Shown here: positions 7,901-14,023 of the stretch, in pieces
Layout of the letters: each line of letters begins with the position of its first letter
Position numbering within the stretch: the first letter of the stretch is position 1
NCBI GenBank assembly: GCA_040002995.1
Contig: JBDUDK010000153.1
Span: 1-14,113, forward strand
Length of the DNA: 14,113 nucleotides
Direction of reading: 5' to 3'
From: JBDUDK01 sp040002995
GTDB lineage: Bacteria > Actinomycetota > Acidimicrobiia > Acidimicrobiales > Ilumatobacteraceae
Position numbers and translations under genes: made by a program
The notes under the pieces: model-generated
Seen by the model: only the letters and a program-made list of their open reading frames with translations
The model's database searches: none
What the model was told of the DNA's origin: nothing

Positions 7901-10900
7901 GAGCGTGGCGAAAACGAGCACTGCACCCGACGGTCATTGGCTGCTGAGCGATGTCGCGCCGGGCCGTTACGTCGTCGAGGTGTCAAAACTTCCTGCGGGT
8001 TTCGTGTCGAGCACCGGCACGAACGGGGCGAGCAGCGGGCCATACGAGAGCACACTCACGCCCAAACCCGGCAGCGGGATCGACGGTGACGACAACGGCA
8101 CAACCGTCTCGGCGCCCGGCGCACCACTGGTGGTGCGGACGAAATCGTTCACGCTCGCCCCCGGCCGGGCGCCGATCGGCGAGCCGGACCGCTCACCGGA
8201 TGATCCCGCCACCGACGCGTGGTCGGACACCACCATCGACTTCGGGTTGTTCCTTCCCGCCAAGATCAGTGGGCTGGTATGGCAGGACACGAACCGCAAC
8301 GGCATCCGCGATGAGTCCACCGCGACCGGCACCGACGGCGCGTTCGTACGTCTCTACACGAATGACGGACTGGCGGTAGGAACCGCAGGGACTAGCCACG
8401 ACCCGGCGGATCCCGCCAGCGTGCCGGGCTCATACGCGTTTGGGAATCTCGCCCCAGGCGACTACAAGGTTGCGGTCTCTGCTCTTCCGGCCGGGGCCAC
8501 GCTCGTGGTACCCGGACAAGGTGACGATCGGGCGCTCGACTCCGATGCCGACCCCGCGACCGGCATCGCGACGGCCGCCCATCACGTCGAACCGGGGCAG
8601 AACGAGACCACGTTTGCCGCGGGGTGGTACGGCCCTTCGCTCTCGCTCGGTGACACGGTGTGGCGCGACGCGAACGCCAACGGCGTGCTCGACGCGGGCG
8701 AATCCGGCTTCGACGGGGTCACGGTGAAGCTGTTCAGGGCCGACGGGACTGCGGCCGCCCTCGATCAGGTGACGTCGGGAGGAGGCCACTATCTCTTCAC
8801 CGGTCTCACGGCCGGTGATTTTGTGGTTGAGGTGATACCGCCGTCGGGCGGCTGGCGTTCGTCGGGGCCGGACGTCACGAACCAGGACGTGAACGACGGC
8901 AAGGACAACGACAACAACGGCACGCCCGCGGCCGCGACGCCGGGGCTGCCCATACGCACCGCCGTCGTGCACCTCGGCCCGGGCAAGGGCGCGGGCCCGG
9001 CCACGCCCGATCATCCGCTTCCGGAAGGCACCAAGCCCGTAGACGCCAATGTGAGTGTCGACTTCGGCCTGTACCAACCGATCGACCTCGCCGTTCACCT
9101 CACGTCGACCACGCCGGGGCCCTTCACGACGGGTCAGGAGGTCGTCCTGCGTATCGAGGCGATGAACAACGGACCGGGTACCGCCGCCGCGGGCTGGACG
9201 ATCACCGACACGTTCCCTGATGGTCTCCTGCCGACGGCCATCGACAGCGGACCCGGGTGCGCGTTGAACGACCGCGTGCTGACGTGCACGTCGAAGTCCG
9301 CGCTCGCGCCAGCCGCGTCGGCCGTCGTCGCGGTGGTGCGGGCGTCGGTCGTGGCCGACCCGAACGTCGCCGGGTCGTCCGAAGTTGGTGACGCGGCCAC
9401 GATCGCGCCGGCGCCCGGCGATGTGCCGGCCCTCCGTTCGCTCTTGGACCCGGCTGGTCGCTCGGTCGACCGAGTCGTGCTAGCCCTTGCCACTACCGGC
9501 ATCGGTGGTACCGCGTGGTACGACCAGCGCCACGACGCTGTCCGTCAGCCGGGGGAGCCCCCGCTTAGCGGTGTCCGCGCCAAGTTGCTCGATGCGTCGC
9601 AACACGAGGTGCCGGTGGGTCCCGACGGCGTGCTCGGAACGAGCGACGACGCGCCCGGTGGCGTGCTTACCTCGGCGACCGGTAGATACCACTTCACGGC
9701 GCTGACGCCCGGGACGTACGCCGTGCAATTCGCGCTGCCCGCGGGATACGAGCTCACTAACGCCGGTCCCCCGAACACCGTCGACTCCACCACGATGCGC
9801 ACCGCGCCGGTGACCCTCGCCGCCGGGACGGACTCTCCCCGTATCGATATCGGCGCGCACAAGCCCGAGGGTTCAATCGGCGACCTCGTATGGTCGGATC
9901 GCAATCGTGACGGACGGCGCGATGCCGGCGAGCCGGGTATTGCCGGCCTTCCCGTCAGCCTGCTCAACGCTGATTTCACGCCTGCACTCGGAGCAACCGG
10001 CGTTCCGATCGTCGTGGTCACCGATGGTCTTGGCGGGTATCGCTTCGCCGATCTCGAACCTGGGCAGTACGTCGTGTCCTTCCCGCTCCCACAGGGCCAG
10101 CAGCGCTCACCGAAAGCGGCGGCCGGTGATGACGCCATCGACTCCGACGCCGATCGCCGCACTGGATTGTCGAGCGTCGTCACCGTCGACGCTGGAGCCA
10201 ACGTGAGCACGGTCGACTCTGGGCTCTTCGCCGCTCCGACGGTGCTGGGCGGGCTCGTGTGGACCGACAAGGAAGGGAACGGTCGCCTCGACCAGGGCGA
10301 GTCGGCGATCGCGGACGTGAAGGTCGAACTGCTCGATGCCGCGGGCCTGCTGGCGGCCACGACCACCTCCGGTCCCAGCGGCACCTACCAGTTCGTTGGC
10401 CTCGCGCCCGGCCGTTACCAAGTGCGCCTCGACCCCGCGACGTTGCCCGGTGGTGTGGCATTCACTTCCCGCGATGTTGGGCTGACGGCTGGCAGCGGGA
10501 GCGACGTCGACGAGGGCATGGGAACCACCGTATTCATCGACGTCGGGCGCGCTTACTCGAATACGAGTTGGGACATCGGCCTCACGTTTGTGGGCACGGT
10601 CGCCGATGGCGTCTGGATCGACGACGGCAATGGCATCAAAGACGCCGGTGAGCCGTTGGTGAGCGGCGTGGCCGTCGCGTTGCTCGACTCCGCGGGAGTC
10701 ACCGTCAACGCGACCGTCACCGACGATGCCGGCAACTATCGGTTCGCGCGTGTGCGGCCGGGGTCGTACACGCTCGCCTTCTCGGGCTTTCCTGCCGGGT
10801 CGCAGCTGACGGCGGCCAAGGCCACCACCGACGCCACCGTCGACAGCGATCCCGACCCGGCGTCGGGGCGCACCGAGCCGTTCGACGTGCACGGGAGCGA

Positions 10901-11438
10901 CGAGGGCGGCTTCCATGGCGCCGGTCTCGTGCGCCCGCGCGCCAACGTCACTGGGCTCGCATGGGTCGACCAGAACAACAACGGCGTGTTCGACGATCAG
11001 GAAGACGCCGGTGTCGGCCTCGACGTGTCGTTGCTCGCGGGCGACGGGAAACTCGTCGCGACAACGGTTGTCGGCGGTTCGGGGAACTACGCGTTTCAAG
11101 GCGTCGCGCCCGGCACGTATCAGATCGCCTACACCGTGCCCGATGGCCTGCGGGTAACGCCCGCCGGCGGCAGGGCATCGAGAGTCGATCCGGCGACATT
11201 GCGCAGCGAGCCCTTCGACCTCAAGGACGGGGCCACCGACGATTCTTGGACGCTTCGCGCCGAACGCAAGCCCTCAGCGGCCGAGGAGGCCGTGACGGCG
11301 CTGCAGGGCGCCGAGCACCGGTTCGCGCGGGCGAACCGCGCTGGCCGAGTGGTGCTGGCTGCTTCCAGCGCGGCGTTGGCGAGCCTGGCGATCCTGCGCG
11401 GCTGGCGGCAGCGCCAGAAGCGCCGGGCCCTCCGATGA
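4971..11438 (+). CDS. Giant membrane-surface protein: degenerate cellulose-synthase-like GT2/PilZ module fused to ten SdrD-B-like repeats
   Basis: The protein has 2155 residues. Helices at about 11-33 and 40-63 precede a cytosolic GT2-like domain (80-300), further helices (about 310-329, 335-356, 408-430, 437-460), a PilZ-like beta domain (470-565) and a helix at 601-620. The predicted exterior follows: ten SdrD-B/Cna-B-like repeats (631-2097) with DxNxNGxxDxGE loops, a Thr/Pro linker (738-783) and a DUF11-like domain (1371-1507). A last helix (about 2126-2145) ends in RQRQKRRALR. Such layouts belong to cellulose-synthase-type enzymes, but the active-site motifs appear lost, so enzyme activity is doubtful. 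The repeats suggest a calcium-stabilised stalk or adhesin. The start is GTG 4971 or ATG 4974; no ribosome binding site is seen, and coupling to the upstream stop is likely. The stop overlaps the methyltransferase start. Function is unknown. Confidence 0.9.
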   Translation: MMTRRIPTENLTRALAGFAFATGAAWTLWHIVKGRAGAQPVMTAVLIVIELMALLRLVGFVVRSGSPPAAPLDAVDDDASGTVVVRAEAHDLRTLRAAVLAARLAWNSDGVIVVDPAARPDVRRLCAQMRVPLTAKIDDALTVSRGSLVALVDGNHAVLPDVFCRAAPLFADGTVGFVQGPVPTADPLSRFVDEVRSPSDARVAAAVFRGTAVVLDPTALLDAGGVVDARHGGALATTVALASAGIYGQATADSFVTPVRPPDDATWRGEQTRRTASELGVLWRRTNPVWARSLRPAQRSVYIDELLARFAGVGAFAAIALTIATLLTGKLPVVATPAALGLAGAWAVLTLAVHAVRGRGRVAPLALAANAIALMGAQLRGVGQFLRGRFVPAEVGPREPSGERDAPRRVMLGLAGTALAAALVARAVAMRFQRGVPVLGPLATTAAGLVALLFLAALLEGAALFTIGRPEAPAPVVLSSDALGLQIVALDADRIELEATTPPGPVVRTAVRLPTSSGSRPVTVEARIAWRQRIGEQRWRVAGPYNVTPPAAADELLAHAVVTFPYQRARDGRSLLPDVQVAAFPPPDAPARARPGPRGPLRFTAIAALIAVLMVALWPAPTATAVVQVREITGLVFDDQNADGGREAGLALTEPGVGHVSVRGLDDSGNPVAAAVTDADGRYHLEMSGHLTRVLVVFDVPDGYSEGPHGPDSPGAITAASAGDKNVDVGLIRPADFCDASAAPPDTTAVTNPPTIVPTLPSAVTTGAPQAPTTPPRGEGEPLVCQPAPVEVGDHVWRDVNGDGVRQPTEPPLGGVRLELWSGGRRVGTAVTDSGGGYAFTSLLSEATTGDDDAVGGGFAPGAAVEVRVPDATGPTQQLTLRGLAPTVLGSGSGPLAPALDSDGILRGSDAIAAITSGPLGQIDHGVDFGFTQGLSIGNRVFNDVNANGRFDEGETGIGGVDVELLADADGTGQHATSVAKTSTAPDGHWLLSDVAPGRYVVEVSKLPAGFVSSTGTNGASSGPYESTLTPKPGSGIDGDDNGTTVSAPGAPLVVRTKSFTLAPGRAPIGEPDRSPDDPATDAWSDTTIDFGLFLPAKISGLVWQDTNRNGIRDESTATGTDGAFVRLYTNDGLAVGTAGTSHDPADPASVPGSYAFGNLAPGDYKVAVSALPAGATLVVPGQGDDRALDSDADPATGIATAAHHVEPGQNETTFAAGWYGPSLSLGDTVWRDANANGVLDAGESGFDGVTVKLFRADGTAAALDQVTSGGGHYLFTGLTAGDFVVEVIPPSGGWRSSGPDVTNQDVNDGKDNDNNGTPAAATPGLPIRTAVVHLGPGKGAGPATPDHPLPEGTKPVDANVSVDFGLYQPIDLAVHLTSTTPGPFTTGQEVVLRIEAMNNGPGTAAAGWTITDTFPDGLLPTAIDSGPGCALNDRVLTCTSKSALAPAASAVVAVVRASVVADPNVAGSSEVGDAATIAPAPGDVPALRSLLDPAGRSVDRVVLALATTGIGGTAWYDQRHDAVRQPGEPPLSGVRAKLLDASQHEVPVGPDGVLGTSDDAPGGVLTSATGRYHFTALTPGTYAVQFALPAGYELTNAGPPNTVDSTTMRTAPVTLAAGTDSPRIDIGAHKPEGSIGDLVWSDRNRDGRRDAGEPGIAGLPVSLLNADFTPALGATGVPIVVVTDGLGGYRFADLEPGQYVVSFPLPQGQQRSPKAAAGDDAIDSDADRRTGLSSVVTVDAGANVSTVDSGLFAAPTVLGGLVWTDKEGNGRLDQGESAIADVKVELLDAAGLLAATTTSGPSGTYQFVGLAPGRYQVRLDPATLPGGVAFTSRDVGLTAGSGSDVDEGMGTTVFIDVGRAYSNTSWDIGLTFVGTVADGVWIDDGNGIKDAGEPLVSGVAVALLDSAGVTVNATVTDDAGNYRFARVRPGSYTLAFSGFPAGSQLTAAKATTDATVDSDPDPASGRTEPFDVHGSDEGGFHGAGLVRPRANVTGLAWVDQNNNGVFDDQEDAGVGLDVSLLAGDGKLVATTVVGGSGNYAFQGVAPGTYQIAYTVPDGLRVTPAGGRASRVDPATLRSEPFDLKDGATDDSWTLRAERKPSAAEEAVTALQGAEHRFARANRAGRVVLAASSAALASLAILRGWRQRQKRRALR
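5208..6665 (+). other. Glycosyltransferase-2-like membrane module with PilZ-like domain (part of the giant protein)
   Basis: Residues 80-565 follow the order of bacterial cellulose-synthase-like proteins. The stretch VVDPAARPDVRRLCAQM (113-129) resembles the region around the first Asp, and SRGSLVALVDGNHAVLPDVF (144-163) resembles the DxD strand. FRGTAVVLDPTALLDAGG (208-225) corresponds to the acceptor-site segment. GALATTVALASAG lies where TED is expected, and EQTRRT (270-275) lies where QxxRW is expected. Helices and a PilZ-like barrel follow. The identification rests on order and pattern recognised by eye; sequence similarity to active enzymes is weak. Confidence 0.65.
6861..11261 (+). repeat. 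Array of ten SdrD-B/Cna-B-like protein repeats, interrupted by a DUF11-like domain
   Basis: Approximate repeat borders are 6861-7169, 7341-7766, 7773-8255, 8262-8633, 8643-9077, 9501-9860, 9870-10232, 10242-10589, 10593-10928 and 10938-11261. Each opens with a G-x-V-W-x-D strand and a D-x-N-x-N-G-x-x-D-x-G-E loop, and most contain a GxYxFxxLxPGxYxV strand pair. Lengths vary from about 100 to 160 residues. The repeats differ clearly at DNA level, so they look anciently duplicated and not like recent slippage. Repeat 6 (DQRHDAVRQPGE) and repeat 9 (IDDGNGIKDAGE) have altered loops. Confidence 0.85.
9081..9491 (+). other. DUF11-like beta-sandwich domain inside the repeat array
   Basis: Residues 1371-1507 begin DLAVHLTSTTPGPFTTGQEV and continue with the DUF11 hallmarks: RIEAMNNGPGTAAAGWTITDTFPDGL, then GPGCALNDRVLTC with a C-x8-C pair (1430 and 1439), then LAPAASAVVAVVRASV. 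DUF11 domains are common in bacterial surface proteins and are often combined with SdrD-B repeats. Here there is a single copy between repeats 5 and 6. Confidence 0.75.
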
Positions 11439-12457
11439 TCAAGTACCTCGGATCGAAGCGGAGGTTGATTCCCGCCCTCACCGAGATCTTCGCGAGCTGC
11501 CGTCCGCGCACCGCGCTTGACCTCTTTACCGGCACGACACGCGTCGCGCAGGCCCTCAAGAGCATCGGCGCGGATGTGACTGCGGTCGACTCCGCCCGCT
11601 ACGCACACGTGCTCGCGCAATGTTTCATCGCTACCGACGCGACGGTGGTCGATCATGGCGCGCTGGCCGACGAAATCGCTCGACTCAACGCCCTTCCCGC
11701 GGTGCCCGGCTATATCACTGAGACGTTCTGCACGCAGGCTCGTTACTTCCAACCTCGAAACGGTGCTCGCATCGACGCGATTCGTGAGGCCATCGCGCGT
11801 GATCACGCCGGTACGTGGATGGAACCCGTACTGCTCACCGCGCTGATGCTCGCGGCCGACCGTGTCGATTCCACGACCGGGGTACAGATGGCGTACCTCA
11901 AGCAATGGGCACAGCGTGCCGAGCGAGTGCTCGAGCTACGCGTGCCGGAGCTCACGGCGGGATCGGGAACCGCGCTGCACGGCGACGCGAGCGAGCTCGT
12001 CGGCACGCTCGGTCCGTTCGATGTCGCGTATCTTGATCCGCCCTACAACCATCACCGCTATACCGCGAACTATCACGTTTGGGAGACGCTCGTCGCCGAC
12101 GATCAGCCCGACTCATACGGTGTCGCCCGCAAACGGGTCGACCTGCGGAGCCCGGATGGTCGCAGCGTGTTCAATGATCGTCGTTTGATGCCCGACGCGC
12201 TCGCGAAGGTGATTGCGACGGTTGCGGCGAGCGTGGTGGTGCTCTCCTACAACGACGAGTCGTGGATCAGCCTCGACGAGTTGGTCGACATGTGCGCGGT
12301 GCGCGGTGAGGTGCGGAGCGTGGCGTTCGAGTCAAAGCGCTACGTGGGCGCCCAGATCGGGATCCACAACCCATCGGGTGTGAAGGTGGGAACGCCCGGG
12401 CGGTTGCGCAATCAGGAATACGTGCTCGTTTGCGGCGATCTCCCCGCCGTTGGCTGA
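11435..12457 (+). CDS. D12-class DNA adenine-N6 methyltransferase
   Basis: The product is a 340-residue methyltransferase. KYLGSKRRLIP (3-13) is the N-terminal motif X of D12/Dam-like enzymes, DLFTGTTRVAQALK (29-42) is the FxGxG-type AdoMet-binding motif I, and YLDPPYNHHRY (199-209) is the catalytic DPPY motif IV, followed by ANYHVWETL. It should transfer a methyl group from AdoMet to adenine N6 in duplex DNA. The NYHxxET segment resembles FokI- or NlaIII-type relatives more than E. coli Dam, so the recognition site should not be assumed to be GATC. The ATG overlaps the stop of the giant gene (ATGA), indicating translational coupling. The frame is open upstream from 10961, but that part is a shadow of the giant gene. 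No restriction endonuclease is visible in the window. Confidence 0.9.
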   Translation: MIKYLGSKRRLIPALTEIFASCRPRTALDLFTGTTRVAQALKSIGADVTAVDSARYAHVLAQCFIATDATVVDHGALADEIARLNALPAVPGYITETFCTQARYFQPRNGARIDAIREAIARDHAGTWMEPVLLTALMLAADRVDSTTGVQMAYLKQWAQRAERVLELRVPELTAGSGTALHGDASELVGTLGPFDVAYLDPPYNHHRYTANYHVWETLVADDQPDSYGVARKRVDLRSPDGRSVFNDRRLMPDALAKVIATVAASVVVLSYNDESWISLDELVDMCAVRGEVRSVAFESKRYVGAQIGIHNPSGVKVGTPGRLRNQEYVLVCGDLPAVG

Positions 12458-12488
12458 AGCCGGCCTGGCACCGGCTATGCAGTCCCCC

Positions 12489-13010
12489 ATGGCGATCTAC
12501 GCATTAGGTGTCCTCATCCCGCGCATCGACCCCGACGCGTACGTCCATCCCGACGCGGTGATCATCGGCGATGTCACCGTTGGGCCGGAGTCGTCGATCT
12601 GGCCCGGCGCCGTGCTGCGCGGTGATGGCGGAGGCCACATCGTGATCGGGGCGCGTACCTCGATCCAGGACAACACGGTCGTGCATTGCACGGCGGAGCT
12701 TCCGACCATCGTCGGCGATGAGTGCGTCATCGGCCATATCGCCCACCTCGAGGGGTGCACGATCGAGTCGTTCTGTCTCGTGGGCTCAGGGGCGGTGATC
12801 CTCCACGAAGCGATCGTCCGTTCGGGCTCGGTGGTGGGCGCGAACGCGGTCGTGCGCAACCGCCTGGAGGTGCCCGCCGGAAGCCTTGCCCTCGGGATAC
12901 CCGCCACGGTGAGGCCCGACGCGGCCGACCCGGCGTCGATCCGCCATGGCGTCGAGATCTACGTGACGAAGGGCCGCGAATACCGGGAGCAACTGCGCCG
13001 GGTCAGCTGA
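12489..13010 (+). CDS. Gamma-carbonic-anhydrase-like left-handed beta-helix protein
   Basis: The product has 173 residues built of hexapeptide repeats. It opens with MAIYALGVLIPRIDPDAYVH, and further on has the family segments GDVTVGPESSIWPGAVLRGD (27-46), RTSIQDNTVVH (56-66), IVGDECVIGHIAHLEGC (74-90) and VGSGAVILHEAIVRSGSVVG (98-117). It ends with ALGIPATVR and a short C-terminal helix. Family members form trimers and bind zinc for CO2 hydration, although many homologues have unproven activity. His66 and His83 match two of the usual zinc ligands; the position of the third holds Glu88, with a His at 86 instead. The ATG at 12489 matches the usual family start; the frame is also open from ATG 12477 and TTG 12450. 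It follows the methyltransferase by 31 bp. Confidence 0.87.
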   Translation: MAIYALGVLIPRIDPDAYVHPDAVIIGDVTVGPESSIWPGAVLRGDGGGHIVIGARTSIQDNTVVHCTAELPTIVGDECVIGHIAHLEGCTIESFCLVGSGAVILHEAIVRSGSVVGANAVVRNRLEVPAGSLALGIPATVRPDAADPASIRHGVEIYVTKGREYREQLRRVS

Positions 13011-13018
13011 AAGTTGAG

Positions 13019-13055
13019 TTGTCTGGTCGGGATTGGGCCCTTAGGCTCGCGGGTG
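13019..13055 (+). promoter_or_regulatory. Sigma-70-type promoter, probably near-leaderless, for the DUF4395 gene
   Basis: TTGTCT (13019-13024) and TAGGCT (13042-13047) are separated by 17 bp. The -10 box fits the actinobacterial TANNNT pattern and ends eight bases before the ATG at 13056 (five before an in-frame GTG at 13053). A transcript would start at or within a few bases of the start codon. No ribosome binding site is present, which agrees with a leaderless message. It lies in the 45-bp gap after the carbonic-anhydrase-like gene. Confidence 0.5.
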
Positions 13056-13544
13056 ATGCGGAAATTGTTCGCGTTCCCGAACCCCGTGAACGAGGTGTCG
13101 GCCCGGCTCGTCGCGGCAGGGGTGCTCGTCCAGGCCGTGGTCTTTGTGGCCACCGGCTGGCGTTGGCTGCTCGTACCACTCGCGTATGGGTTCGTCGCCC
13201 GGGTCCTCACCGGTCCGAGACTCAGCCCCCTCGGTCACGTCGTCACTCGCGTCGTCACGCCCAGACTTGGTCTGACTGCCCGGCTCGTGCCGGGGCCGCC
13301 GAAGCGGTTCGCGCAGGGCGTCGGTACTGCGTTCACGGTGGCGGCCGTCGTAGCGGCCTTCGGGTTCGATGCCGTCACCCTCGCTCGTGGGCTTGTGGGC
13401 ATGGTCGCGGTGGCGGCCCTGCTCGAGTCGGCGTTCGCGTACTGCGTCGGCTGCAAGGTCTTCGCGGCGCTGATGCGCGCCGGCGTGATCCCCGAGTCGG
13501 TGTGCGCCGAGTGCAGCGACCTCTCGGTAAGGATCGCTGCCTAG
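13056..13544 (+). CDS. DUF4395 family membrane protein with two CxxC motifs
   Basis: The product has 162 residues and several hydrophobic helices (about 17-33, 36-51, 91-104 and 112-130). It matches DUF4395: NPVNEVSARLVAAGVLVQAV near the N-terminus, YGFVARVLTGPRLSPLG (44-60), PGPPKRFAQGVGTAFTVAA (79-97), FAYCVGCKVFAALM with Cys130 and Cys133, and GVIPESVCAEC with Cys150 and Cys153. The biochemical role of the family is not established; the paired cysteines suggest redox activity or metal binding. The ATG at 13056 is preferred because conserved sequence starts there and a promoter lies just upstream; GTG 13053 and TTG 13014 are also in frame. It is followed after 5 bp by the cyclotransferase-like gene. 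Confidence 0.87.
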   Translation: MRKLFAFPNPVNEVSARLVAAGVLVQAVVFVATGWRWLLVPLAYGFVARVLTGPRLSPLGHVVTRVVTPRLGLTARLVPGPPKRFAQGVGTAFTVAAVVAAFGFDAVTLARGLVGMVAVAALLESAFAYCVGCKVFAALMRAGVIPESVCAECSDLSVRIAA

Positions 13545-13549
13545 ATCGC

Positions 13550-13927
13550 GTGGAGGCCGAGCCCCGCCATCTCTTCGTGTACGGCACCCTCCGACCGGGT
13601 GAGGTGCGCTGGTCGATCCTCGCCCCTTTCGTTGTCGGCGACGGTCATGACGACGCCGTCGCGGGATCGCTGTTCGACACCGGCGCCGGCTATCCGGCGG
13701 CGCTCTTCGGTGGTGAGCACCGCATCCACGGACGCACGTACGAGTTGGTCGCGGACACGATTGAGCGTTGCCTCGAACTCCTCGACGAAGAGGAAGGCGC
13801 GGTCGCCGGGCTCTATCACCGGATCGCCGTGCGCTCCCTCGCCGGCACCGACGTGTGGGCCTACCAGTACGGGGGCGGCCTGTCGCTCACCCGGATCGAA
13901 TCAGGCGACTGGCTCCAGCGCGACTGA
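13550..13927 (+). CDS. Gamma-glutamylcyclotransferase-like (AIG2/GGCT fold) protein
   Basis: The product is a small 125-residue protein. It has the substrate-binding signature LFVYGTLRPGE (8-18), a GSLFDTGAGYPAAL segment (39-52), GRTYEL (61-66) and LDEEEG with Glu82 as the expected general acid/base, followed by LYHR and the closing strand VWAYQY. The fold covers gamma-glutamylcyclotransferases and gamma-glutamylamine cyclotransferases, which release 5-oxoproline from gamma-glutamyl compounds; the exact substrate is open. The GTG start at 13550 lies five bases after the DUF4395 stop and just before the conserved YGTL motif. The frame is open back to 12722, but that stretch is out of frame with two well-supported genes. 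No strong ribosome binding site is seen, so coupling to DUF4395 is likely. Confidence 0.88.
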   Translation: MEAEPRHLFVYGTLRPGEVRWSILAPFVVGDGHDDAVAGSLFDTGAGYPAALFGGEHRIHGRTYELVADTIERCLELLDEEEGAVAGLYHRIAVRSLAGTDVWAYQYGGGLSLTRIESGDWLQRD

Positions 13928-14023
13928 CGGTACCTCGGCCAGCCCCTAGATCCTCCGCCCCGTACGCACCCGCCGCGCCAGACGTTTCGACTTTTGGCAC
14001 GTTTCGAGAGGTTGTTGCCGTCG
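13928..14023. other. Convergent intergenic region with a direct repeat
   Basis: These 96 bp lie between the cyclotransferase-like stop and the stop of the leftward fragment. ACGTTTCGA occurs twice, at 13982-13990 and 13999-14007, starting 17 bp apart. I see no GC-rich hairpin followed by a T run in either direction, so a classical intrinsic terminator is not supported. Confidence 0.4.

Noticed and set aside
10107..11099. 330-codon leftward open frame within the repeat array
   Set aside because: It is a shadow of the SdrD-B repeats, with no recognisable motifs.
6861..11261. Recent tandem DNA repeat or CRISPR-like array in the giant gene
   Set aside because: The periodicity is at protein level only; units vary in length and DNA sequence, and there are no short identical repeats with spacers.
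11437..11454. GATC sites at the methyltransferase start as an autoregulatory switch
   Set aside because: GATC is common in this GC-rich DNA and the recognition site of the enzyme is unknown, so a switch cannot be supported.
12722..13549. Long N-terminal extension of the cyclotransferase-like frame
   Set aside because: It overlaps the carbonic-anhydrase-like and DUF4395 genes in another frame; only the part from GTG 13550 resembles a real protein.
13928..14023. Bidirectional intrinsic terminator between the convergent genes
   Set aside because: No stable GC-rich stem with a following T run was found in either direction.
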